Origin: Alkalibacter sp964582705
Lineage (GTDB): Bacteria > Bacillota > Clostridia > Eubacteriales > Alkalibacteraceae
Direction of reading: 5' to 3'
Length of the DNA: 49,514 nt
NCBI GenBank assembly: GCA_964582705.1
Contig: CAZOTE010000010.1
Span: 1 to 49,514, forward strand
The notes beneath the pieces are model-generated. The model was not told the origin of the DNA and made no database searches. It worked only from the letters and a program-made list of their open reading frames with translations. Below, piece after piece: positions 32,398-40,776 of this stretch (the stretch's first letter is position 1; each line of letters begins with the position of its first letter). Both the position numbers and the translations under genes were made by a program.

Positions 32398-32811
32398 TCA
32401 CTCTTCACCCACTTCTATGACCATTCCCATTGAATACTCCTTGCCATCTATCACAGGGTAAGCGTATCCGTCTCTGTATCTTACCTTTTCTACAACTCCC
32501 CTTATCTCCCTTTCGCCATCAAACAGCGTTGTGGTTTTTCCCACCAAAGAAAACGAAAGTTGCTGCTGTGATAAAACCGATAGGTTTTGCAAGCTGGATG
32601 CCAGGTTGTTCATCTGTTCCAACATGGTGAATTGTGCCATTTGAGATATATAGTCGCTGCTGTCAGCACTGTTTTCTCCCATTGGATCCAGATTCTGAAG
32701 CTGAGCTGTCATTATCCTTAAAAAGCTTTGTACATCCATAAAATCGTTTCTTTTTTCGGTACTTGTACTAGATTGGGTTACTATATTTCCTCCAACTCCA
32801 TTAATCGCCAT
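32398..32811 (-). CDS. flgD: Flagellar hook-capping protein FlgD
   Basis: FlgD (137 residues) caps the growing hook. The N-terminal half has the conserved FMDVQSFLRIMTAQLQNLDP and SQMAQFTMLEQMNNLASSLQ. The C-terminal half is a short KVRYRDGYAYPVIDGKEY, lacking the large Ig-like domain of enteric FlgD, as is common in Firmicutes. It lies between fliK and the TIGR02530 gene. Confidence 0.93.
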   Translation of the reverse strand: MAINGVGGNIVTQSSTSTEKRNDFMDVQSFLRIMTAQLQNLDPMGENSADSSDYISQMAQFTMLEQMNNLASSLQNLSVLSQQQLSFSLVGKTTTLFDGEREIRGVVEKVRYRDGYAYPVIDGKEYSMGMVIEVGEE

Positions 32812-32829
32812 TATAACTCCCTTCTGTGC

Positions 32830-33936
32830 TTAAGCAAGCACGTTTATTCCTCTTTCCTGCCGTCTTGGTTCATAGTTTTTCATCTGTGCTGCTTGGATCT
32901 CATCGTAAATTTGCATACGTTGCTTCATTGGCTTAAACCTATGCTTGTTACCCTGTCCCCTTTGGTGGTTTTCCTGCCCTGATCCTATTGCTACTTCTAT
33001 CTTTCCAATATTGATGTTTTGGTCTCTTAGATTCTGGTTTAATTCGCTTAGTTTCTGATCAAACAGCTGCCTGACATCGTTGTTCTGTACAGTTATCTTA
33101 CCGGTGAGGCCGCCTTCTTCCATGCTTAGGGTTATTTCCATTTCACCTAATTTTTCCGGATAAAGGCTCACCTTTATCGCCTGCCTCTCTCCATCAACCA
33201 TCGTCTCCAACCTGTGGGTAATTTCATTTTCGACTAGGTCCATGTTGATTTTGACAGTCTCGTTGTCCACATCTTTTGCACCGTTGTGGATAATGTCGGT
33301 TTGAGCAGCGTGGTGCTGCCGATGTATCCATCCCTGCCTTACCGATTCATCTGTAGAATCGTCCTCAAGTTTGAGGTTTTCCATTTCTTTTTCAGGCAAT
33401 TGGCCAGGCGCTTTCCCTAGCTCCACTGTTTTGAGCTCTTCTTTTAATCCCGGATTAACAGAGCTTTGATAATCACTATTTGCTTCGTCGCCCTTTCTGA
33501 CATTTTGGAGAGCCTGGCATTTATTATCCTTCGGCTCAAATCCAGCCGCCAGCGCAGTAGATTTTTTCCCTTCAACATCGCCCTTTACAGCGCCTTCTGA
33601 TTCAAGTGAATCTGAAATCATGGATTCTGCCATATAGCCACTTCCTGACGGTTCCGGTTTTACGATATCACCCTCATCATTTACAGGCATCCTCTTATCG
33701 ATTAAAAACCCTGGCATGAAGACGTCCACGACGTTGGACTTTGGAGTCTCCTCTTCTAAATCATCGAGTATTTCCAAAGCACCCCAGTCTGTCCCATTTG
33801 CCTTTTTTTCAAGATGCTCATCCGCTTCCACGCAGGTCTTAAAAAGCGCTTGAAAGTCACCTTCAGGCTGAGGGGTGGCGTTAACAGGACTTTTCATATC
33901 TGCTGCATCATAATTTTGTTGCACGTTAATAATCAT
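32830..33936 (-). CDS. fliK: Flagellar hook-length control protein FliK
   Basis: FliK (368 residues) measures hook length and triggers the FlhB switch. The N-terminal 230 residues are low in conservation and hydrophilic. The C-terminal domain has the family pattern IKVSLYPEKLGEMEITLSM, then LTGKITVQNNDVRQLFDQKL, then LNQNLRDQNINIGKIEVAIG. The start at 33936 follows AAAGGAGGTGATGAA, an almost perfect ribosome binding site that would lie inside the gene if the longer reading to 33954 were used. Confidence 0.88.
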   Translation of the reverse strand: MIINVQQNYDAADMKSPVNATPQPEGDFQALFKTCVEADEHLEKKANGTDWGALEILDDLEEETPKSNVVDVFMPGFLIDKRMPVNDEGDIVKPEPSGSGYMAESMISDSLESEGAVKGDVEGKKSTALAAGFEPKDNKCQALQNVRKGDEANSDYQSSVNPGLKEELKTVELGKAPGQLPEKEMENLKLEDDSTDESVRQGWIHRQHHAAQTDIIHNGAKDVDNETVKINMDLVENEITHRLETMVDGERQAIKVSLYPEKLGEMEITLSMEEGGLTGKITVQNNDVRQLFDQKLSELNQNLRDQNINIGKIEVAIGSGQENHQRGQGNKHRFKPMKQRMQIYDEIQAAQMKNYEPRRQERGINVLA

Positions 33937-33967
33937 TTCATCACCTCCTTTCATATCGTCACCTTTT

Positions 33968-34393
33968 TTATCTTCCGTATTTCATGATCGTCAGGTCATC
34001 AAGCTCCTTTTGCTCGATATCCTTTAGCTCCTTGTCATATCTGATCTTGTCTTTTTCCTTTAGATTCTCCATTATCTTTCTGTCTTTTCTGGCCTCTACA
34101 AGATCACCTCTTACCTCATCCAGTTTTGTATTTATTCTTGCAACCTTTCTTTCTTGATATGTCATTTCGCTTTTCAATTTTTCTTTGTAAAGAAACTGCA
34201 TTTTCATGTTCTTAAGATCGGTTGCCGTCTTGCTATTATGGCCCTTTTTCTCGTACTGGTCTTTCAGATTTTCGAGATGCTCTTTTTCCTTTGACAGATG
34301 GGTGTTTATCTTTGCGTAGTCTTCTATTATGCTTTTTTCCACTCTGTTTTTGTATTCAAGAACCTTCTCCATTTTGAAGTGGTAACTTCTCAA
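33968..34393 (-). CDS. fliJ: Flagellar export protein FliJ
   Basis: FliJ (about 141 residues) is a coiled-coil protein that couples the FliI ATPase to FlhA. The N-terminal SYHFKMEKVLEYKNRVEKS matches the family, and the whole protein is rich in Lys/Glu heptads. The TTG at 34393 gives the usual N-terminus and has AAAGGAAG 8 bases upstream. An ATG at 34402 lies almost on top of that site. FliJ follows fliI by about 28 bases. Confidence 0.85.
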   Translation of the reverse strand: MRSYHFKMEKVLEYKNRVEKSIIEDYAKINTHLSKEKEHLENLKDQYEKKGHNSKTATDLKNMKMQFLYKEKLKSEMTYQERKVARINTKLDEVRGDLVEARKDRKIMENLKEKDKIRYDKELKDIEQKELDDLTIMKYGR

Positions 34394-34421
34394 AGCGATC
34401 ATCTTCCTTTACAAAATAAAA

Positions 34422-35732
34422 TCAGTTTTCAAAAATTCCCGTCAATTCCTTCAATGTATCCTCATAATCCCATGATTCATCTATGCTTTGTTTCAGGAAT
34501 TCATCGATAGGCACTTTTAGCTTGATGGCCCTATCTATCTCGGGGTTGGTGCCTTTTGAATATGCTCCCACGTTTATCAGGTCTTCAGAATCCTGGTATC
34601 TACTTATGTTTTCCTTTAGCCTGCCCGCATTGTCAAAGTGCTCTTTTCCCACTATCTCCTTCATTATCCTGCTTACGCTTTGTTGGACATCTATCGATGG
34701 AAAGTGATTCTTCCCCGCCAGCTTTCTGCTGAGTACGATGTGACCGTCAAGTATTCCCCTCACTGCGTCAGCAATAGGCTCGTTCATATCGTCTCCTTCC
34801 ACCAAAACGGTGTAAAAGGCGGTGATAGAACCGTCCTTTGACATGCCGCTTCTTTCTAAAAGTCTGGGCAGCATAGCAAAAACCGAAGGGGTATATCCCC
34901 TGGTGGTCGGTGGCTCTCCTATTGCTAGTCCTATCTCACGCTGAGCCATGGCAAAGCGTGTCACCGAGTCCATCATGAACATGACCTTTTTGCCCTGGTC
35001 TCTAAAGTACTCGGCTATGGCGGTAGCCACATAAGCACCCTTTAACCTAACCAAAGGGGGCTGGTCCGATGTGGCACAGATAACCACTGACTTTTTATAA
35101 CCCTCTTCTCCCAGATCTCTCTCGATGAATTCCAGGACTTCCCTTCCTCTTTCTCCGATTAAGCCTATTACGTTTACTTCCGCCTCAGAGTATCTGCTGA
35201 TCATTCCTAATAGAGTGCTCTTGCCCACTCCACTGCCTGCAAAAATGCCTATGCGCTGTCCTTCGCCGCAGGTTAGCATCCCATCGATGGCTTTAACGCC
35301 TGTGCTCATTACTTTTTCAATCTTTTTTCTTTGAAAAGGATTTGGAGGCATCCTGTTTATATCGCTCGTCTCATCCAGCCTTCTTTTCTTTATATCCATG
35401 GGATTTCCAAGGCCATCAAGGGTCGTTCCCAATAGCTCGTCTCCCACTTTGACTTCCAGGGAGCTTCCTGTAGGAAGCACCAGACACCCAGGGCCAATGC
35501 CCTGAACATCCCCAAGTGGCATCAAGAGCACGCTTTCATCTTGAAATCCAACAACCTCTGTCGCCACTTTGTTGTCTTCTCCTATCAGTATGTGACATAT
35601 CTCACCAACGAAAACCTTTAGACCCGCTGCATGTATAATAAGCCCTATTACCTTTTTTACCTTTCCCATTTTGTAGTAAAGGTCATTTTTCTTGACGATT
35701 TCCTCGCATTTATCAAAGGGTATGGCGATCAC
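34422..35732 (-). CDS. fliI: Flagellar export ATPase FliI
   Basis: FliI (436 residues) is the F1-beta-like ATPase of the flagellar export apparatus. Walker A is GIFAGSGVGKSTLLGMI and Walker B is KVMFMMDSVTRFAMAQREI. EPPTTRGYTPSVFAMLPRLL is a family signature. The GTG at 35732 has AAAGGAG 7 bases upstream. It is followed by fliJ and preceded by its regulator gene fliH. Confidence 0.96.
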   Translation of the reverse strand: MIAIPFDKCEEIVKKNDLYYKMGKVKKVIGLIIHAAGLKVFVGEICHILIGEDNKVATEVVGFQDESVLLMPLGDVQGIGPGCLVLPTGSSLEVKVGDELLGTTLDGLGNPMDIKKRRLDETSDINRMPPNPFQRKKIEKVMSTGVKAIDGMLTCGEGQRIGIFAGSGVGKSTLLGMISRYSEAEVNVIGLIGERGREVLEFIERDLGEEGYKKSVVICATSDQPPLVRLKGAYVATAIAEYFRDQGKKVMFMMDSVTRFAMAQREIGLAIGEPPTTRGYTPSVFAMLPRLLERSGMSKDGSITAFYTVLVEGDDMNEPIADAVRGILDGHIVLSRKLAGKNHFPSIDVQQSVSRIMKEIVGKEHFDNAGRLKENISRYQDSEDLINVGAYSKGTNPEIDRAIKLKVPIDEFLKQSIDESWDYEDTLKELTGIFEN

Positions 35733-35748
35733 TCAAATGCTCCTTTTC

Positions 35749-36498
35749 TCAATTTCCGGCCAGTTCCATGAATCTATCCAGCTGCTTTTTAATCTGAAGA
35801 TCCGTTATCTGACTTTCATTTTCTATAACCATGCCATTTCTCTCCAGCATCCCGTCTTCCAGTATTAAAATATGCGCGCTGGGACATAGCTTTTCCACTT
35901 CGCTTAGGTGCCCTCTTACAAAGTCCACATTATCCGGATGACAGCTGATTACTACCTTTTCGCTTTTACCGTATTGCTGGAGCACTGGCTTTGCCAAAAT
36001 CATGATATTTTCGGCGCCGGAGTCGATGGTCTGATGCACGATCTTGCCGGCGATCTTCGCTGCAAGGCTCAGTAACTTCTCTTCATTTTTATGAAAATAT
36101 TCTTTTACCTTCTGCTCCGCGTCTTCTATTAATCTTAGGGCGCTCTTTCTCATCCCTTCGGTTTCTATGCGCCCGTCTTCAAACCCTCTTTGGTATCCTT
36201 CTTCGTAGCCCGCAGCGCTTCCTTCTCTTCTGGCATTTTCCCTGATGCTGTCTGCCTCAGACATCGCCATTTCCAGCAGAGCTTCCCGTTGTGATGCGGT
36301 TTCCTCCTCTATCTTTCTTCTGATTTCAGCTTCCAATTCGATTTGTTTCTGTATCTCGTCAGACTCGTCCTTGTTTAAAAGCTCCTCACGCGGCTTTTCC
36401 TTTTCGGTAAAACTTGCCGCGTCCAGGCTGGAAAGGTGTTTATGTCCCGTATTTGAAGAATTTTTTATTATCTTATACGATAATGCTATCGGAATCAC
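35749..36498 (-). CDS. fliH: Flagellar assembly protein FliH
   Basis: FliH (about 249 residues) is a stator-like regulator of FliI. A long helical region with GYEEGYQRGFEDGRIETEG (a GxxxG-type repeat) is followed by the C-terminal domain with LAAKIAGKIVHQTID and VVISCHPDNVDFV. The start is unclear. The GTG at 36498 overlaps the AAGGGGTGAT that should be its ribosome binding site. An ATA at 36489 has better spacing, and the family N-terminus (SYKIIKNSS) begins at codon 7. The gene overlaps fliG by up to 26 bases. Confidence 0.88.
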   Translation of the reverse strand: MIPIALSYKIIKNSSNTGHKHLSSLDAASFTEKEKPREELLNKDESDEIQKQIELEAEIRRKIEEETASQREALLEMAMSEADSIRENARREGSAAGYEEGYQRGFEDGRIETEGMRKSALRLIEDAEQKVKEYFHKNEEKLLSLAAKIAGKIVHQTIDSGAENIMILAKPVLQQYGKSEKVVISCHPDNVDFVRGHLSEVEKLCPSAHILILEDGMLERNGMVIENESQITDLQIKKQLDRFMELAGN

Positions 36499-37483
36499 CC
36501 CTTCCGATGACTATTTCCCCGGCTTCTTCTAAACGTCTTATTATGCCGACGATGCGATGTTGAGCCTCCTCAACTGTAGATAGCCTGACAGGACCCATAA
36601 ATTCGATATCCTCTCTGATTGTTTCTGCAGCTCTTTTGGATACGTTTGAAAACACAACGGAGGAAACTTCTTCTGATGCTCCTTTGAGAGCAAGGACCAA
36701 ATCTTCGTTGCTGACTTCCCGCAGAACCCTTTGTGTAGATCCCTTGTCCAAAGTGACGATGTCTTCGAAGACGAAAAGGTTGGCCTTGACGACTTCTGCA
36801 AGTTCAGGCTGGGTCTTCTCGAGATCGCTTATAATGTTTTTCTCAGTCGTCCTGTCTACAGAGTTAAGTATTTCTACCAGGGTCTTCACTCCACCGATAT
36901 TTTCGGTGTCGCTATCGATTACATTTGAAAATTTATTTTGCAGTATTGTCTCTATCCTCTTGATGACAGCAGGTGAAGTCCTGTTGATCACTCCTATTCT
37001 TTCAGCGACTTCCGTCTGTAGCTCGTGGGGGAACATCGCCAATACATCCGCTGCTTTGTCAGCTTGAATATAGCACATAATAAGAGCGATTGTTTGAGGA
37101 TGCTCATTTGCCAGCATGTTTGCCAGCTGATGGGTATCTGCCTTTCTTAATATGGCAAAAGGCATTTCCCTTTGCTGTATCTGGTTAAGTACGTCAAGGA
37201 CCTCTTTCGCCCTTGAAGTCCCTAGAGCCTTTGTCAGCAGGTTCCGTGCATAATCCAAGCCCCCGTCCAATATGTACTCCCTGGCAGATGCCATATCAAT
37301 GAAATCCCCTATGACCTTTTCCCGCTCATAAGGCTCTACATATTCAATATTTGCTATCTCATATGTCACTTTTTGTATCATATTGTCTGGCAGCATCCTC
37401 AAAATTTGGGATGATACCTCAGGACCCAATGCTATCAACAATATGGCGGCTTTTTTTATTCCGTTTAAAGGTTTTACCTGCAT
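36473..37483 (-). CDS. fliG: Flagellar motor switch protein FliG
   Basis: FliG (336 residues) is the rotor protein contacted by MotA. The N-terminal domain (LNGIKKAAILLIALGPEVSS) binds FliF. The middle domain has the EHPQT motif (LANEHPQTIALIM). The C-terminal domain has DIVTLDKGSTQRVLREVSNE with the charged torque residues. FliM and FliN, its partners in the switch, are not encoded in this window. The ATG follows GAGGTTGATGAT. Confidence 0.97.
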   Translation of the reverse strand: MQVKPLNGIKKAAILLIALGPEVSSQILRMLPDNMIQKVTYEIANIEYVEPYEREKVIGDFIDMASAREYILDGGLDYARNLLTKALGTSRAKEVLDVLNQIQQREMPFAILRKADTHQLANMLANEHPQTIALIMCYIQADKAADVLAMFPHELQTEVAERIGVINRTSPAVIKRIETILQNKFSNVIDSDTENIGGVKTLVEILNSVDRTTEKNIISDLEKTQPELAEVVKANLFVFEDIVTLDKGSTQRVLREVSNEDLVLALKGASEEVSSVVFSNVSKRAAETIREDIEFMGPVRLSTVEEAQHRIVGIIRRLEEAGEIVIGRGDSDSIIV

Positions 37484-37493
37484 ATCATCAACC

Positions 37494-39062
37494 TCAATCT
37501 TTCATCCAGGCTTTTATCAAGTCTGCTGCAATTTCCGGATGTTCCTTTGCATAATCCTTTACCTGTTTTTCATTTTTATCTTCTTTTACTTCAATTTTCC
37601 CAGCGGCATCGTCGATGATATCCACCACGGATCCAACGGATCCTTCAGTTGAAGCAGCAGGCTGAAGCTGCATCTCTTTGCCACTGTCTTTCTTGCGTCC
37701 AAAGAACGCTCTTATAACTGATGCGATCAATAGCAGACCCAAAAGTGCAAAGATCCCAAAGAATACATAGTCCCCATAACGTTCCATAAAGGTTTTTGCC
37801 GCTTCCTCCGCGGCTCTTATTTCATCTAGCTGCCTTTTTATCTCCTCCTGGTAAGCTGTATCAAATGCCACCCCTTCTACATTTATAAGATCTCCTCGTG
37901 GAGCATCATAGCCGGTAGCTGTAGCTACCAGGTTTCTGATGCTTGCAGCTTGGCCTTCCGTCAGCTCTCCGTCGTAAAGTACGGACGTAGAAATCCTGGT
38001 GACTTTTCCCGGCGCTCTAACCGTATTGGTCCTAGACTCAGTAAGCTCGTAGTTTACCACGCCGTCAAATGATGCCAGATCTTCGTTTCCATTGCCCCCC
38101 AATACGTTTTGAACGTTGTCGCCGATAGGATCTTCCATTATTGCCCCTTGATCGAGACCGCTTCCAACGGCACTCTTTTGTTCGCTTCTCGGAACCGGGT
38201 TTTCATAGCTTATCACCGTCTGTTCCTGGGCATCAAAGTCCAAGTCCGCATAGACTGAGACTTTTATTTTATCGGGTCCGAAGGCCGGTCCCAAAAGATC
38301 TAATATGTTGTTTCGTATCTGGGATTCAAAGCCTGCCTTGATTTCGCTATGTTGGCTTATCAAATCCAAGCCGCTTGTCTGTTCGTTGCTCGCAAGGCCC
38401 AGGCTGAGCAGGCTGCCTGAAGAGTCTATGACCCTGACGTTTTCTTCAGGAAGGCTGTTTACCGCTCCTGACACCAGTGCTATTATGCCTTTTACCGTTT
38501 CCTTTGGAAGCTGTGCTCCGGTTTTGACATCAACTACAACAGATGCAGAGGCGCTTCTTCTTTGGGTATCAAAGATGCTTTCTTCGCTCATAACCAGATG
38601 CACTCTCGCAGTGTCGATCTCTGAAATTGACATGATCGATCTCTGAAGCTCGCCCTCAAGGGCTCTCTGGTACATTATTTTTCTATCCTCGTCTGTTACC
38701 ATCATGCCCATATCGTCAAATATTTCAAAGCCCGTGGAATTTTGCGGCATCATGCCGCTCATCGCCAGGTCCAACCTGTATCTGTCTACGAATTTTTCAT
38801 CTATGTATATGTCTCTGCCACCGTTTTCTATTCTGTAGGTAATCTCATTGCGCGTGTCAAGATCAGCTGTTATTCTCGCCGCATCCTGCAGATCCAGATT
38901 GGTGAAAAGCGGAGCGTAGGTAGCCCTTCCGTTATACCATGTGTAAAAAAAGACAAACAAAATCAAAGCCGATGTGGCAAACACAAGGCTTGTCTTTCTT
39001 TTTTTATCGATATTATCCCATCCGCCCTTGACCTTTTGAGCCAGGTCTTTGATCTTATCCAT
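37494..39062 (-). CDS. fliF: Flagellar MS-ring protein FliF
   Basis: FliF (522 residues) forms the MS ring. It has an N-terminal membrane helix (about 24-42) and ring-building motifs (YAPLFTNLDLQDAARITADL; SISEIDTARVHLVMSEESIF). A second membrane helix lies near residue 438 (YVFFGIFALLGLLLIASVIR). The C-terminal tail EHPEIAADLIKAWMKD binds FliG. The ATG follows AAAAGGAGCAACATTAA. Confidence 0.97.
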   Translation of the reverse strand: MDKIKDLAQKVKGGWDNIDKKRKTSLVFATSALILFVFFYTWYNGRATYAPLFTNLDLQDAARITADLDTRNEITYRIENGGRDIYIDEKFVDRYRLDLAMSGMMPQNSTGFEIFDDMGMMVTDEDRKIMYQRALEGELQRSIMSISEIDTARVHLVMSEESIFDTQRRSASASVVVDVKTGAQLPKETVKGIIALVSGAVNSLPEENVRVIDSSGSLLSLGLASNEQTSGLDLISQHSEIKAGFESQIRNNILDLLGPAFGPDKIKVSVYADLDFDAQEQTVISYENPVPRSEQKSAVGSGLDQGAIMEDPIGDNVQNVLGGNGNEDLASFDGVVNYELTESRTNTVRAPGKVTRISTSVLYDGELTEGQAASIRNLVATATGYDAPRGDLINVEGVAFDTAYQEEIKRQLDEIRAAEEAAKTFMERYGDYVFFGIFALLGLLLIASVIRAFFGRKKDSGKEMQLQPAASTEGSVGSVVDIIDDAAGKIEVKEDKNEKQVKDYAKEHPEIAADLIKAWMKD

Positions 39063-39294
39063 TTAATGTTGCTCCTTTTTTGCTGAGTTGATTGTTTTGC
39101 TTGTAATATTCAATAGAGTCATTTTATGGGATTAACTGGGGACGAGATATGTTGACATTAAAATTGTCTCTGAAGACAACTGCAGAATTAAAAAAAAGAT
39201 TTGATGAAGTTGTTTTGTCATTGCCTTCCGATGATTTCTTCGCTTTTTTATCCCCTGCCACTTCGCTTTTTATACCCTGCCCTTGACTCTTCGC
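39063..39294 (-). other. fliE-fliF gap: direct repeats and an open frame after the fliE stop
   Basis: The 232 bases between fliE and fliF are long for this operon. On the plus strand they hold two near-identical units, 39238-39259 and 39261-39281 (CTTCGCTTTTT, then ACCCTGCC-like), plus a partial third, CTTCGCTTA, at 39289-39297. In the minus direction, 56 sense codons follow the fliE stop in the same frame up to a stop at 39124-39126. A perfect TTGTCT/AGACAA hairpin lies in the same area. No recognised gene or promoter was found. Confidence 0.5.
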
Positions 39295-39633
39295 TTACAA
39301 CTGCATATTATTTAGCTCTTTATACGCCTCTACCGCTTTGTTTCTTATTTGTACCGCCAGTTCCATGCTCAGCCTCGCCTCTTCAGCAGCTATCATAACT
39401 TGATGGAGATCTTCCGTTCTGCCCGCTGCAAAGTCTTGAATAAGATTGTCAGATTGCACCTGCACTCCATTTAGCTTTTCTATCTGGCTACCAATTATGT
39501 CTTCAAAATCAGTCACCCCAAGGTTGGTTCCTTCGCTTAAATTTGGGATGGCCCCCTGAATTTTCTGATTTGGATCCACTAGATTTTTATATCTGTCCAT
39601 TATATTTAAATACGACGTATTTGCTGCGTTCAT
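39295..39633 (-). CDS. fliE: Flagellar MS-ring/rod junction protein FliE
   Basis: FliE (112 residues) joins the MS ring to the rod. The C-terminal pattern RTEDLHQVMIAAEEARLSME, then LAVQIRNKAVEAYKELNNMQ is diagnostic, and the protein ends right after it as usual. It is 7 bases after flgC. Confidence 0.95.
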   Translation of the reverse strand: MNAANTSYLNIMDRYKNLVDPNQKIQGAIPNLSEGTNLGVTDFEDIIGSQIEKLNGVQVQSDNLIQDFAAGRTEDLHQVMIAAEEARLSMELAVQIRNKAVEAYKELNNMQL

Positions 39634-39640
39634 GTTTCAC

Positions 39641-40075
39641 CTACCCTTTGGAAATTTCTATGGCTTTGTTCAGCATCCCTTTGCTCGCTTTTAGGGCTGT
39701 TGCATTTGCTTCGTAAGTTCTTTGTGCCTGAATAAGATTAACCATTTCATCCAGCAGGTTGACATTGGGCATGGTCACATACCCTTCTTCATTCGCATCC
39801 GGATGATCAGGGTCATATACGATCCTCATATTTTCAGTATCTTCGTATATCTCAGTCACTTTTACCCCCATGGTCACCTGTTCTCGCCTTTTGGCGTAGC
39901 TGTTGTACTGCCTTTTTACCATTTCTTCAAATACAACTTCTTTTCTCTGGTAAGCTCCGCCTCCTTCGGTTCTCGTGGTGTTTACGTTGGCTATGTTTGA
40001 GGATATCGTGTCCAGCTTCATTCGCTCCAGCGTCAGACCGGAAGCATTTATTTTCATGGAATTGAATACTGACAT
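39641..40075 (-). CDS. flgC: Flagellar basal-body rod protein FlgC
   Basis: FlgC (144 residues) is a proximal rod protein. The N-terminal GLTLERMKLDTISSNIANVN then TTRTEGGGAYQRKEVVFEEM, and the C-terminal PNVNLLDEMVNLIQAQRTYE, are diagnostic. It follows flgB by 25 bases. Confidence 0.96.
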   Translation of the reverse strand: MSVFNSMKINASGLTLERMKLDTISSNIANVNTTRTEGGGAYQRKEVVFEEMVKRQYNSYAKRREQVTMGVKVTEIYEDTENMRIVYDPDHPDANEEGYVTMPNVNLLDEMVNLIQAQRTYEANATALKASKGMLNKAIEISKG

Positions 40076-40100
40076 ATTATTTCTTCCTCTCGATTGAATT

Positions 40101-40487
40101 TTATCTGTTTATTACATAGTTCATGTTGGAAAGCTTTTTATTCATCTGCTCAACCAATGCGTTGTAGTATATCTCATTTGCAGCTAAATCAACCATTTCC
40201 CTATCGATATCGACGTTGTTGCCATTTTCGTTCATCGAAGCGGATTGGCTCTTAACGACTTTGGCTGAAACAGAAGAAGCCCTGGCTCCACCCAGGTGAT
40301 TCTCATGAGTTTTGTCCATGGCTAATCCATCTTTCCCCAAGGCTTTCCTTAGCTCAGATTCAAATTGAACCTTCTCCGCTTTGTAACCAGGAGTATTGAC
40401 GTTTGCTATATTGGCTGAAACTGCCTTTTGCCTCTCAGATGCCGCATCCAGCCCATTTTTAATTATTTGGTAACTAAGATCAGACAT
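40101..40487 (-). CDS. flgB: Flagellar basal-body rod protein FlgB
   Basis: FlgB (128 residues) is a proximal rod protein. GLDAASERQKAVSANIANVN then TPGYKAEKVQFESELRKAL, and the C-terminal NNVDIDREMVDLAANEIYYN, identify it. It is the first gene of the long flagellar operon; the ATG follows GGAGGAGATCAA. Confidence 0.96.
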   Translation of the reverse strand: MSDLSYQIIKNGLDAASERQKAVSANIANVNTPGYKAEKVQFESELRKALGKDGLAMDKTHENHLGGARASSVSAKVVKSQSASMNENGNNVDIDREMVDLAANEIYYNALVEQMNKKLSNMNYVINR

Positions 40488-40612
40488 TTGATCTCCTCCA
40501 ATACTTTTGTATTGCTATGAAAACGGTTTTTTGATACAATATTGTTCGTGCTTAATTATTCACTTGCTCATTTACTCTTATAAATTTACGATTCCAATTT
40601 CCATCTTGTATA

Positions 40613-40641
40613 ATTCTATAGTCTAAGTGTAAAAAAATCAA
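40613..40641 (-). promoter_or_regulatory. Promoter of the main flagellar operon (flgB onward)
   Basis: -35 TTGATT (40636-40641), a 17-base spacer and -10 TAGAAT (40613-40618) on the minus strand, with A/T tracts upstream. It lies 125 bases before flgB. The rest of the 40488-40727 gap holds AT-rich sequence and a small TGAGCA/TGCTCA palindrome near 40700. No sigma-28-like site was found here, so the operon seems to be read by sigma-A. Confidence 0.65.
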
Positions 40642-40727
40642 CATTAAACATGTTAAAAAACGTTCTTTTTTTAATTTTAGGTGCACAATTTCTTTTTTTG
40701 AGCATTTGCTCATTTTTAAAGCCGCAA

Positions 40728-40759
40728 ATAAAAAGCCAACCCATTAATCGGATTGACTT
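40728..40759 (-). terminator. Terminator of the flaG-fliD late operon
   Basis: A 10-bp stem with two G-U pairs (AAGTCAATCC / GGGTTGGCTT, 40733-40759) and a 7-base loop, followed by TTTTTAT on the minus strand. It is placed 18 bases after the stop of the transposase-like gene. Confidence 0.8.
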
Positions 40760-40776
40760 AGTATGATAAATATTAT

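Noticed and set aside
40699..40713. TGAGCA/TGCTCA palindrome as a plus-strand terminator
   Set aside because: The stem is short with almost no loop, and no plus-strand gene lies nearby.
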